Assembly (NCBI GenBank): GCA_016207065.1 | Contig: JACQQK010000115.1 | Span: 1-37,537 of the forward strand | Origin: Nitrospinota bacterium | GTDB taxonomy: Bacteria; Nitrospinota; Nitrospinia; Nitrospinales; JACRGP01 | Reading direction: 5' to 3' | DNA length: 37,537 nt | Part shown: in pieces, positions 30,885-37,537 of the stretch | How positions within the stretch are numbered: the first letter of the stretch is position 1 | Layout: each line of letters starts with the position of its first letter | The notes under the pieces: generated by a model | What the model was told of the DNA's origin: nothing | Databases searched by the model: none | Seen by the model: the letters and a program-made list of their open reading frames with translations, nothing else | Program-made: the position numbers and the translations under genes

Positions 30885-32302
30885 CGCGCGGTCTTGACGT
30901 TTTGGGAAATCCGGGCCCATGAGGCGCCGATGAGTTCCCCCAGGTTTTTCCCGTCCTCCGGGAATGAGGACAGCCCCAGTTCGGCGGCGACGGGGACCGG
31001 TTTGCCGTCGACGAAGAGCGGGTTTTCGTCAAACGCCAGTTTCAGCCGGGTTTCCAGATGATAGGCGTCCTCGCGCTTGGTTTGCATGAGGAGGACCAGA
31101 AACGCGGCGTCCGAATATTTGAAAATATGTTTGGGCGAGGGGACCGCGTGGGACAGCATCGAGACCATCTGTCTCAGCAGGTTGTCGCCGATTTCCACCC
31201 CCAACGTTTCGTAAAGGGACGGAAGATTGTTGATGCGCACCATCAGGGCGAAAACGGGTTGACGGCTGTTGAGGAGTTCGTTCTCGACGGCCCGGCGGTA
31301 GTCGGCGAGGAATCGGTGGTTGGGGATGCCGGTGATCGGGTCCAGGTTCTTTTCCCGGGCCGATTGGCGGCGGGTCGAGGCGCACGTCAGGGCCGCCGCC
31401 GCGCAGGAGGCCACCAGCGACAGCCGGTCGAGATGGGAATGGGTCAACCCTTCCGGCTTCCGGGAACCGCAGACGATCACCCCCAAGGCCTGGTTGTTCC
31501 AGAGGATGGGCACGGCCAGACGGGATTTGAACTTCTCCAGGCTTTCGTTTTCGGAAAATAAAACGGTTTTGCGTTTTTCCGTGTTTTCGATCAGTACGGG
31601 GACCATGTTTTTGGCGCACGAACCGGCGATCCCCTTGCCGGGGAGGATGTCCAGGTCCGTCAGGTTGACTTCCCAGCCCCGGTGCCGGGCGACTTTGCCC
31701 AGGCTCCCGTCCGGCTCCACCCAGATCGCCGCCACGGCGTCGCAATTGAGGATGGAGGGGGGGATGCGCGTCAACTGCTCGGCGATGGCCGGAGCGTCGG
31801 GCGATTCCATCAACGATCGGCTGTAACGGATCATGTCGTGATAAGGGAAGACTTCCTCGCGCCGCCAACTTTGATTCTGTTTCTCGCGGTGCAGGTGCCA
31901 GGCCATCTGTTCGGCAAAACCCGTCACGATCTTCTGAAGCTTGGGGGAAAAAGTGTATATCTCCTTGCTGTCCACCGCCAGCACGCCTTCAAGATCGTCG
32001 TAGACCGCGGGGACGATCAGATACCCCTTCAAATCCTCTTTTCTTTTGTAGAACTTTAATTTGCCGATTTCCTCCGCGCAATGTTCCACCAGAAGGGGCT
32101 CCCGGCTCCGGGCCACCTGCCCTATCGGGCCTTTGCCGACCGGGAATGCGGCGTCCCTGTCAAAATGGCCGCTGAGGGTGATGTGGGCCCGCAGGGAAAG
32201 CAATTTCTTTTCCGGGTCGAAACTGTACAGGGCGGCGGTGAAGGCGTTCGTCGCGTTGCTTGCGAGCTCGACCAGTTGAGTCAGGATGTCGAAAGAATTC
32301 AT
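30881..32302 (-). CDS. Two-GAF sensor with degenerate GGDEF domain
   Basis: The 473-residue protein has a first GAF domain (about 5-140), a second GAF domain (about 165-310) and a GGDEF-like domain (about 315-470) with DPITGIPNHRFLADYRRAVE as the usual entry helix. The active-site loop reads YSDAAF instead of GGDEF, and the metal-binding Asp position reads VRINNLP, so diguanylate cyclase activity should be lost. It may bind a ligand or nucleotide and act on partners. Its stop overlaps the mreB start by 4 bases, tying its expression to cell-shape control. No clear ribosome binding site is seen. Confidence 0.88.
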   Translation of the reverse strand: MNSFDILTQLVELASNATNAFTAALYSFDPEKKLLSLRAHITLSGHFDRDAAFPVGKGPIGQVARSREPLLVEHCAEEIGKLKFYKRKEDLKGYLIVPAVYDDLEGVLAVDSKEIYTFSPKLQKIVTGFAEQMAWHLHREKQNQSWRREEVFPYHDMIRYSRSLMESPDAPAIAEQLTRIPPSILNCDAVAAIWVEPDGSLGKVARHRGWEVNLTDLDILPGKGIAGSCAKNMVPVLIENTEKRKTVLFSENESLEKFKSRLAVPILWNNQALGVIVCGSRKPEGLTHSHLDRLSLVASCAAAALTCASTRRQSAREKNLDPITGIPNHRFLADYRRAVENELLNSRQPVFALMVRINNLPSLYETLGVEIGDNLLRQMVSMLSHAVPSPKHIFKYSDAAFLVLLMQTKREDAYHLETRLKLAFDENPLFVDGKPVPVAAELGLSSFPEDGKNLGELIGASWARISQNVKTAR

Positions 32303-32513
32303 AAAGGGGCTGACCGTGAGCGGGAACGGGGGCGGAAAGGAGCGAGGTTGACGCCGGGAATGGATTTCAATGAAAATGGGTTCAGGATGTTTTCTCGCCA
32401 GGCATATTTCGAGGATATGCGGTCGCGATTTTTCTTGGGCCTCGGGGAAACGGAAATGCCGGCCATTTACCCAATTTCCGATCGCAACATGAGCCGACGG
32501 TTAAATTATCTCC

Positions 32514-32542
32514 ATATTATAGCCGCTGATTTTTTGTGTCAA
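32514..32542 (-). promoter_or_regulatory. Predicted sigma-70 promoter of the GAF/GGDEF-like-mreB operon
   Basis: On the minus strand a perfect TTGACA (32542-32537) is followed after 17 bases by TAATAT (32519-32514), with TATAAT overlapping it in a 15-base register. Transcription would start near 32507, leaving an untranslated leader of about 205 bases. It lies back to back with the tRNA promoter. Confidence 0.65.
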
Positions 32543-32603
32543 TCTTTTAAAAACAGACGTTTTGTCCGGGACGCGGCGGGGTGGCTTGGCGAAATTAAAT
32601 CCC

Positions 32604-32632
32604 TTGACAGTACGATGAGCCGTTTATATACT
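32604..32632 (+). promoter_or_regulatory. Strong sigma-70 promoter of the tRNA-Val/tRNA-Asp operon
   Basis: A perfect TTGACA (32604-32609) and TATACT (32627-32632) are spaced by 17 bases, about 37 bases before the expected mature tRNA 5' region. This is a near-consensus stable-RNA promoter. Confidence 0.8.
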
Positions 32633-32675
32633 CCTTGCTTCCGAGCGCGCTACTCTTTGTGAAAACAGATTGCGA

Positions 32676-32751
32676 GGGCGGATAGCTCAGCTGGGAGAGC
32701 ATCGGCCTTACAAGCCGAGGGTCACAGGTTCGATCCCTGTTCCGCCTACCA
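32676..32751 (+). tRNA. tRNA-Val (anticodon TAC)
   Basis: A complete 76-base cloverleaf is visible. The acceptor stem is GGGCGGA with TCCGCCT (first pair G-U). The D arm is GCTC...GAGC. The anticodon stem TCGGC/GCCGA has loop CTTACAA giving anticodon TAC, which reads GUA and related Val codons. The T arm is ACAGG/CCTGT. The CCA end is encoded. It is transcribed together with tRNA-Asp. Confidence 0.96.
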
Positions 32752-32872
32752 TGCTTGGGATTTCTCTTTTTGCGTTCCCGTTTGGAATGCAAAGATGTAA
32801 AATAGGCGGATAGGTCAAATAGAGCGATAGAAAAGTTCCTGATCTTTCTCCCTTCCTGTCGATTTGAATTGC

Positions 32873-32949
32873 GGGGTCGTAGTTCAGTTGGTTAGAACGC
32901 TGGCCTGTCACGTCAGAGGTCGCGAGTTCGAGTCTCGTCGGCCCCGCCA
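32873..32949 (+). tRNA. tRNA-Asp (anticodon GTC)
   Basis: The 77-base cloverleaf has acceptor stem GGGGTCG with CGGCCCC, discriminator G73 as expected for tRNA-Asp, anticodon stem CTGGC/GTCAG with loop CTGTCAC (anticodon GTC), T arm GCGAG/CTCGT and an encoded CCA. It follows tRNA-Val by 121 bases. Confidence 0.96.
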
Positions 32950-32957
32950 TTAATTTT

Positions 32958-32990
32958 AAAGGCCGCCCTTAACGGGGCGGCCTTTTTTTT
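32958..32990 (+). terminator. Rho-independent terminator of the tRNA operon
   Basis: An 11-base perfect stem (AAAGGCCGCCC with GGGCGGCCTTT), a 6-base loop and a run of eight T follow tRNA-Asp directly. On the other strand it ends in a T/A-rich stretch and may also stop transcription from the SprA-like gene. Confidence 0.9.
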
Positions 32991-33014
32991 GCCGCGAGCC
33001 GTTGTCGCGGGCGT

Positions 33015-33758
33015 TCAAGCGAAGATGTCGAGGAGCGAGCCGGTCGGGGACCGCCCCGGAGGGGGATGGTCCAACCCAGATTGCCCCCGATGGCGCTCAT
33101 TCGCCATCCGAGCCGGGCCCGTTGGCTCCGGCGCCTCGCCCCGCGCCGGGTCCGTCTGGCCCGGGCCGGGGTCCTTGGTCTCCTTGGTTTCCTCGGCGCG
33201 TTTTTCGGCCGCTTCCTGCTGGGCGCGCGCTTCCATGGCCTTGGCCTGCGCGGCGACCTGGACGTCCTGTCCGGACGGGTCCGCCGGGGCCAGGGCGGCC
33301 CGTTGAATGGCCTGGGCTTTCTGTATGGTCGCTTCGGGATCGCCCTTGACTTCCGAGGTGTCGATCGACACCTCCCCGCCGACGGCATATTGTTGCCCGT
33401 CCGGGCCTGTTTCGTATTGGAAGGAGGGCCCGCCCGCCGCGTAGGGCCCCGCCGCCGACAAATGGGCCTGCTCGTGGGCCCGGACCTGCCGGTCGCGCGC
33501 TTTTAATTGTTCGACAATTTTCAACTCCTCTTCCGTCAGCCCGCCTTTCAGCCTGGCCTCGTCGCAGTTCTGGCACGGCCCTTCCGGGGCGTGGTCGTGT
33601 TTTAGGACGACCGCGGAGGCGTCCGGTCCCAGCGTCACCTTGTCTCCCGGATCGCGGGAAGAGGTTTGGGGAGTGGAAGGAGGGTTTGCCGCGGGCCGGG
33701 TTTGACCGGTCCCGGCGCTGTTTCCTGGAACAAACTCCGGGGAGAAATTGATTTCCAT
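33015..33758 (-). CDS. SprA-related putative metalloprotease
   Basis: The 247-residue protein matches the SprA-related/CJM1_0395-type family in layout. A disordered Pro/Ser-rich N-terminus carries a CQNC pair, then a helix with HEQAH (about 95-99, a HExxH zinc motif) follows. The family block [31 protein letters not shown] and a [20 protein letters not shown] segment come next. An Ala/Glu/Gln-rich coiled region and a Gly/Pro-rich tail end the chain. No signal peptide is seen. The peptidase activity is unproven. A sigma-28-type promoter precedes it, suggesting co-regulation with flagellar genes. Confidence 0.85.
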   Translation of the reverse strand: MEINFSPEFVPGNSAGTGQTRPAANPPSTPQTSSRDPGDKVTLGPDASAVVLKHDHAPEGPCQNCDEARLKGGLTEEELKIVEQLKARDRQVRAHEQAHLSAAGPYAAGGPSFQYETGPDGQQYAVGGEVSIDTSEVKGDPEATIQKAQAIQRAALAPADPSGQDVQVAAQAKAMEARAQQEAAEKRAEETKETKDPGPGQTDPARGEAPEPTGPARMANERHRGQSGLDHPPPGRSPTGSLLDIFA

Positions 33759-33810
33759 GGCGGTTCGCGGATGAAGGGGGACCGAAAAAGCAGTTTTTAC
33801 CGTATCTGTC

Positions 33811-33838
33811 TTATCGGCGGCCGCCGATAAAAACTTTA
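33811..33838 (-). promoter_or_regulatory. Sigma-28 (FliA)-type promoter of the SprA-like gene, overlapping a 20-base palindrome
   Basis: Reading the minus strand, TAAAGTTT (33838-33831) is followed by 12 bases and GCCGATAA (33818-33811). Both boxes match the enterobacterial flagellar consensus at every base; the usual spacer is 11. The -10 box is half of a perfect 20-base palindrome TTATCGGCGGCCGCCGATAA (33811-33830). Transcription would start about 45 bases before the ATG at 33758. Confidence 0.65.
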
Positions 33839-33936
33839 GCGAGAGAGAGGTTTTTTTTGAAAAAAATACCGGATTTGTGTTGGTTTTCGGTCAGGAAGGC
33901 GAAAATCAAACCGGAAGCTAATAATATTCAAATAGG

Positions 33937-33965
33937 ATGCCAACTTTTCTCCCATAACATATAAT
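33937..33965 (+). promoter_or_regulatory. Predicted promoter of the PhoB/PhoR-type operon
   Basis: A perfect TATAAT (33960-33965) has a weak -35 (ATGCCA, 4 of 6) 17 bases upstream. The -10 box covers the ORF track's ATG at 33964, so that start would lie outside the transcript. This supports ATG 33991 as the true start of the response regulator. Confidence 0.5.
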
Positions 33966-33990
33966 GGAGACGAATTTAGAGAGGGTTCCT

Positions 33991-34677
33991 ATGGCGAACG
34001 AAACGATTCTGGTCGTGGAGGACGAGGAGGACATTACGGATTTGATCCGCTACAACCTGGAACGGGAGAATTACCGCGTCAAGTGCGTGGTCACGGGCGA
34101 GGAGGCCGTTAAATTCTGCCGCTCGAATCCTCCGGATTTGATGTTGCTGGATCTCATGTTGCCCGGGGTGGACGGTTTGGAGGTCTGCAAGAAACTGAAG
34201 AGCGATTCCGGCTCGTCGGCCATCCCCATCGTGATGGTTTCCGCGAAAGGCGAGGACGCGGACGTGGTGACGGGTCTGGAGTTGGGCGCCGACGACTACG
34301 TTTCCAAACCGTTCAGCCCGAAGGTCCTGGTGAGCCGCGTGAGAGCCGTACTGCGCAGGAGAAGCATGTCCATTCCCGGCGATTCGTCGGTCATTCACGC
34401 GGGCGACATCACGATCCATCCCGGCCGGCACGAAACCCTGGTGAAAGACAAGCCCGCGGAGTTGACTTTGACGGAGTTCCGCATCCTGCAATTTCTGGCG
34501 CGGCGCCCGGGATGGGTGTTCACCCGCGGGCAGATCGTGGAGGCGGTGCGCAAGGAAGACTATTCCGTGACGGACCGCGCGGTCGATTTCCAGATCGTCG
34601 GTTTGCGCAAAAAACTGGGTCCCTGCGCCAAGTATATCGAGACGGTGCGGGGAGTCGGCTACCGGTTCAAGGAATGA
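33991..34677 (+). CDS. PhoB/OmpR-type response regulator
   Basis: This 228-residue protein has a receiver domain (ETILVVEDEEDI, MLLDLMLPGVDG with the phospho-Asp, MVSAKGEDAD, DDYVSKPF) and a winged-helix OmpR-type DNA-binding domain (LTLTEFRILQFLARRPGWVFTRGQI, then YIETVRGVGYRFKE). It most resembles PhoB, so phosphate or envelope regulation is possible, but targets are not shown here. GAGGG lies upstream of ATG 33991. Its end overlaps the kinase gene region, indicating an operon. Confidence 0.93.
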   Translation: MANETILVVEDEEDITDLIRYNLERENYRVKCVVTGEEAVKFCRSNPPDLMLLDLMLPGVDGLEVCKKLKSDSGSSAIPIVMVSAKGEDADVVTGLELGADDYVSKPFSPKVLVSRVRAVLRRRSMSIPGDSSVIHAGDITIHPGRHETLVKDKPAELTLTEFRILQFLARRPGWVFTRGQIVEAVRKEDYSVTDRAVDFQIVGLRKKLGPCAKYIETVRGVGYRFKE

Positions 34678-34679
34678 TC

Positions 34680-36455
34680 ATGCGAAAAAAACGGCGCCTT
34701 TGGCAAGCGTTTCTGGTCTATTCCGCCTTCCTGCTGGTTTTCCTGGCCTGCCTGGCCGGATACGGCTTCTTCTCCCTGGAAAAAATTCTGTATGGCCGCG
34801 CTTCGGCCGAGTCGGAGGCCCGGGCCCAATTGATCGTCCCGCAGGTCATGGACGCCATCGAGGCCAGGAAATGGTCCGATTTCGACGTCCTCGCCAAAAA
34901 GCTCGGGGAAAATTCGGACATGCGGATCACCTTCGTCCTCAAGTCGGGCGAGGTGGCGGGGGACTCCGAGGACGATCCCGCCCGGATGGACAACCACGCG
35001 GACCGTCCGGAAATCAAGGCGGCCCTGGCGGGCCGTCCGGGCCTGGCGAGGAGGGAGGGGGCGCGCGATGGGGCCGCGATGATTTTCGCGGCCGTTCCCG
35101 TCAAGAAAGGCGGCGAGGTCGTCGCCGCCGTCCGGACGGGCCTGTCCGCCGCCGCCGTGGAAAGGACCTTGCGCGCGGCCCGCGTTTACTCGTTTTGGAT
35201 CATGGCCGTTTTGGCGGTTTTTCTCGCCGGTTCGGGGTTTTTGATTTCCCGGCGTCTCGCCGCCGCGCTGGAGGCGGTCAAACGCGGGGTCCAGCAATTT
35301 GCCCGGGGAGAGCTCAAGTCCGGCATCGATATCAGCGCGCCCATGGAAATTTCCCTCGTCGCCGAGGCGATGAACAAGGAGGCCGCGGATTGGGAGGAGA
35401 AGTTCAATGCCGTCCTGTCCCAGCGCGCCTTGCAGGACGCGGTGTTTTCCAGCATGCTGGAAGGCGTCGTGGCCGTGGACGGCGAGGAGAACCTCATCAC
35501 CCTGAACCAGAGCGCCGCCCGGCTGTTTCAAATCGACCCCGAACACGCGCGGGGAAGGAAATTTCACGAGGCGATACGCAACACGCTCCTGCGGAAATTC
35601 GTGGGCAGAGCCCTGTCCAGCAGGGACCTGGCCGAGGAGGACATCGTCGTCCCCGTCGACGGGAAGGAGCGCATCCTGCAGGTCCGGGGGACGGTCCTCA
35701 AGGACGCGCAGGGCCGGGGGCTGGGAGCGTTGATCGTTTTGAACGACGTCACCCGCCTCCGCCGTCTGGAAACCGTCCGCCGCGATTTCGTGGCCAACGT
35801 CTCCCACGAGCTGAAAACTCCCATCACCTCCATCAAGGGTTGGGTCGAGACGCTCCTGGACGGAGCCGCGGACGACCCCGTCCGGGCCAGGAAGTTTCTG
35901 GAGGTCGTTGCCCGGCAGTCCGACCGGCTGAACGCCATCATCGAGGACCTCCTCAGCCTGTCGCGCATCGAGCAGGAGGCGGAGACCATGTCCATCGTCA
36001 TCGAGAAAGGCGATATTTTGGAGGTGATCGAGGCCGCCATCGCGGACTGTTCGGCGAAAGCCCGCCAGAAAGACCTGACCGTCAAAATGAAGTGCGACGG
36101 CGACATGCGCGCTAATATCAACCAGCCGCTCCTCGAGCAGGCCCTCGTCAACCTCATCGACAACGCCGTCAAGTACAGCGAGCCGGGGAAGTCCATCCTC
36201 GTGCAGGCGTTGCAATCCGCCAGCGAGGTGACGGTCAGCGTCCATGACGAGGGGTGCGGGATTCCCGACGACCATCTGCCGCGCCTGTTCGAACGGTTTT
36301 ACCGCGTGGACAAGGCCCGGAGCCGCCAGCTGGGCGGCACCGGCCTTGGCCTCGCCATCGTCAAGCACATTGCCCAGGCCCATCGCGGGACCGTCGAGGT
36401 CAAAAGCTCCCCTGGGAAGGGGAGCGTCTTCTCGATCCACCTGCCCAGGACGTAA
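34680..36455 (+). CDS. PhoR-type membrane sensor histidine kinase
   Basis: The roughly 591-residue kinase has an N-terminal membrane helix (FLVYSAFLLVFLACLAGYGFF) and a periplasmic sensor region of about 140 residues. A second helix (FWIMAVLAVFLAGSGFLI), a HAMP-like linker and a PAS domain (AVFSSMLEGVVAVDGEENLI) follow. HisKA (VANVSHELKTPITSIKGW, with the phospho-His) and HATPase_c (NLIDNAVKYSEPG, DEGCGIPDDHLPRLFERFYRVD, GGTGLGLAIV) end the protein. ATG 34674 overlaps the regulator stop (ATGA); ATG 34680 has AAGGA at better spacing, so it is preferred. The ORF track's longer frame is wrong. Confidence 0.94.
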   Translation: MRKKRRLWQAFLVYSAFLLVFLACLAGYGFFSLEKILYGRASAESEARAQLIVPQVMDAIEARKWSDFDVLAKKLGENSDMRITFVLKSGEVAGDSEDDPARMDNHADRPEIKAALAGRPGLARREGARDGAAMIFAAVPVKKGGEVVAAVRTGLSAAAVERTLRAARVYSFWIMAVLAVFLAGSGFLISRRLAAALEAVKRGVQQFARGELKSGIDISAPMEISLVAEAMNKEAADWEEKFNAVLSQRALQDAVFSSMLEGVVAVDGEENLITLNQSAARLFQIDPEHARGRKFHEAIRNTLLRKFVGRALSSRDLAEEDIVVPVDGKERILQVRGTVLKDAQGRGLGALIVLNDVTRLRRLETVRRDFVANVSHELKTPITSIKGWVETLLDGAADDPVRARKFLEVVARQSDRLNAIIEDLLSLSRIEQEAETMSIVIEKGDILEVIEAAIADCSAKARQKDLTVKMKCDGDMRANINQPLLEQALVNLIDNAVKYSEPGKSILVQALQSASEVTVSVHDEGCGIPDDHLPRLFERFYRVDKARSRQLGGTGLGLAIVKHIAQAHRGTVEVKSSPGKGSVFSIHLPRT

Positions 36456-36461
36456 GGTTCC

Positions 36462-36498
36462 GGAGCGGACGGTCTGTTTTCCGCTCCCGCCGTTTTTT
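36462..36498 (+). terminator. Rho-independent terminator after the kinase gene
   Basis: GGAGCGGA (36462-36469) pairs with TCCGCTCC (36480-36487), and a T-run (TTTTTT) follows after five bases. It starts 6 bases after the kinase stop codon. Confidence 0.65.
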
Positions 36499-36543
36499 CC
36501 GCATTCCCCCACGTCCCGATAGGGATTTTTCCGCGAATCCAGG

Positions 36544-36573
36544 TTGACATCGCGTTATGCTTTATTGTATATA
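36544..36573 (+). promoter_or_regulatory. Predicted sigma-70 promoter of the porin gene
   Basis: A perfect TTGACA (36544-36549) is followed after 18 bases by TATATA (36568-36573) in a locally AT-rich stretch. Transcription would start about 110 bases before the porin TTG, leaving a moderate leader. Confidence 0.55.
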
Positions 36574-36688
36574 GCGATGTCCGTTTCCCGGCCGGTCCCG
36601 ATTTTGAGGTTGCGGCGTGGAGCGCGCTCCGGAGGGAGGCGGTTTGAGCGGCGCGAATTGAATGATCGAACGAAAGGAGGATGGGATC

Positions 36689-37537
36689 TTGGCAAATTTG
36701 CTCAAGGCGGTATTGTTGATTTTTGTCATGTCGATCGCATCGGGGGCGGGGGCAGAACCCTCCGACTACGAGCTTCGCTTGAAGGCCTTGGAGGAAAAAA
36801 TGGAGGCCGGGTCCAAAACGCGGGAGTGGCTGGATAAATTCTCCTTCAAGAACGACCTGCGCCTGCGCCACGAAAGCCGGTTTCTGGACAAGGACGCCGC
36901 CGGCAACAACGTGTTGGACCAGCATCGGCAGAGGTTCCGGTTGCGTTTGGGCGGGGAATACAACTTCGACTCGAACCTCAAGGTGGGCTTGCGTCTGGCC
37001 ACCGGCAGTACCGACCCCATTTCCACCAATCAGACCATGGCCGACGCTTTTGGCAAGAAGGCCATTAATGTCGATTGGGCCTATGCCCATTATGCCCGGT
37101 CTTTTGGCGCCTTGAAGACCTGGTTTACCGGCGGCAAGTTCGACGAGCCGTTTTTCAGGGCTTCGCAGTTGCTCTGGGACTACGACTTGACCGCGGAAGG
37201 CCTGACGGAAAGTTTTGCCTTTCCCTTGAGGTCTTCCACGACGTTATTCGCGACGTTCGGGCAGTTCGCGGTCGACGAAAGCGCGGCCCAGCAATACGAT
37301 CCTTATTTGATCGGCTACCAGGGCGGAGTGGAGCAAACATTGGGGCCTCTGGGAAAGGTAAAAGCGGCGGCCGCCTATTACGATTACGCGAACGTTAAAG
37401 GAAAAGTCATCCCGCACCGGAAATCGACCAACACGCTGAGCGGCGGCGGTCTGGCCAACGATTTCGACATTATCAGCGCGGCCGCGACGTGGACGGTCGA
37501 TATGGGAGTCCCCTTCACGGTCCTGGGGGAGTATGCA
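36689..37537 (+). CDS. Putative outer-membrane porin (Porin_5-like), 5' part
   Basis: The frame is open to the end of the window (283 codons), so the gene is missing from the ORF track. The predicted start is TTG 36689 with AAAGGAGG 8 bases upstream; ATG 36662 lies before that site. A signal peptide (LLKAVLLIFVMSIASGAGA) is followed by a short helical/coiled segment (ELRLKALEEKMEAG) and beta strands such as DLRLRHESR, QRFRLRLGGEYNF and LKVGLRLATGSTDP, typical of putative porins of the alginate-export/Porin_5 type. Placed after PhoBR-like genes, it might be under their control. Confidence 0.8.
   Translation, partial: MANLLKAVLLIFVMSIASGAGAEPSDYELRLKALEEKMEAGSKTREWLDKFSFKNDLRLRHESRFLDKDAAGNNVLDQHRQRFRLRLGGEYNFDSNLKVGLRLATGSTDPISTNQTMADAFGKKAINVDWAYAHYARSFGALKTWFTGGKFDEPFFRASQLLWDYDLTAEGLTESFAFPLRSSTTLFATFGQFAVDESAAQQYDPYLIGYQGGVEQTLGPLGKVKAAAAYYDYANVKGKVIPHRKSTNTLSGGGLANDFDIISAAATWTVDMGVPFTVLGEYA

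Noticed and set aside
29884-31032. 382-residue reverse ORF overlapping mreB
   Set aside because: Same-strand alternative frame of mreB with Arg/His-rich composition and no domain.
34659-36512. 617-residue reverse ORF over the histidine kinase
   Set aside because: Shadow of the PhoR-type gene; no domain or binding site.

Overview
This is a GC-rich (roughly 60% by eye) chromosomal segment from a Gram-negative bacterium. Diderm features include several lipobox lipoproteins, a beta-barrel porin and CcdA/TlpA periplasmic redox proteins. The gene content (trmD followed by a stand-alone SAM-dependent RNA methyltransferase, a Porin_5-like porin, an SprA-like protein, many dispersed hairpin repeats) fits a Desulfobacterota/Nitrospinota-like lineage. 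That placement is inference; no marker here fixes it. A textbook-like sigma-28 promoter suggests the organism is flagellated.

Layout. (1) 1-5381: the translation/RNA block ffh(3' end)-rpsP-khpA-rimM-trmD-RNA methyltransferase-rplS, then an oppositely oriented M48 lipoprotein peptidase and rnhB. (2) 5417-10952: recJ, a convergent orphan two-module FtsX/MacB-type permease, and a divergent CysQ-like phosphatase. (3) 11067-13158: a minus-strand envelope group with a membrane protein, a thioredoxin-CcdA fusion that stops halfway through its membrane domain, and a MORN-type secreted protein. (4) 13484-22732: coaX, a Cys-less TusA-like protein, a coiled-coil protein, three RNase-inhibitor-type LRR proteins, a YajG-like lipoprotein, a receiver-SpoIIE phosphatase, an Hcp/Sel1-like secreted protein, aroK, an AlkA-like glycosylase and an O-methyltransferase. 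(5) 22888-24561: a tandem-duplicated DUF4254-like protein, a RelE/HTH toxin-antitoxin pair and a small membrane protein. (6) 24726-27845: a lipoprotein, an FGE-like/CcdA fusion and a TlpA thioredoxin, all on the minus strand. (7) 28021-32302: NFU, 4Fe-4S ferredoxin, JAMM peptidase, 2Fe-2S ferredoxin, Zn-ribbon protein, mreB and a GAF-GAF-degenerate-GGDEF protein, all on the minus strand. (8) 32676-32990: tRNA-Val, tRNA-Asp and a terminator. (9) 33015-37537: an SprA-like protein behind a sigma-28-type promoter, a PhoB/PhoR-type two-component pair and the 5' part of a porin.

The intergenic DNA is rich in dispersed repeats. Family A is a double-hairpin element with at least seven full or partial copies, all in the first 15.1 kb. 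Family B is a C-run/G-run hairpin around CTTTGCAAG. Families C and D resemble repeats seen in many bacterial genomes. Repeats fall directly upstream of several start codons and create false N-terminal extensions in the ORF track.

The most unusual items are the FGE-like/CcdA fusion whose FGE part lacks the catalytic cysteines, beside a TlpA partner; a pseudo-GGDEF sensor translationally coupled to mreB; the Cys-less TusA-like protein; the half-size CcdA fusion; the cluster of three cytoplasmic LRR proteins; and the sigma-28-type promoter of the SprA-like gene.
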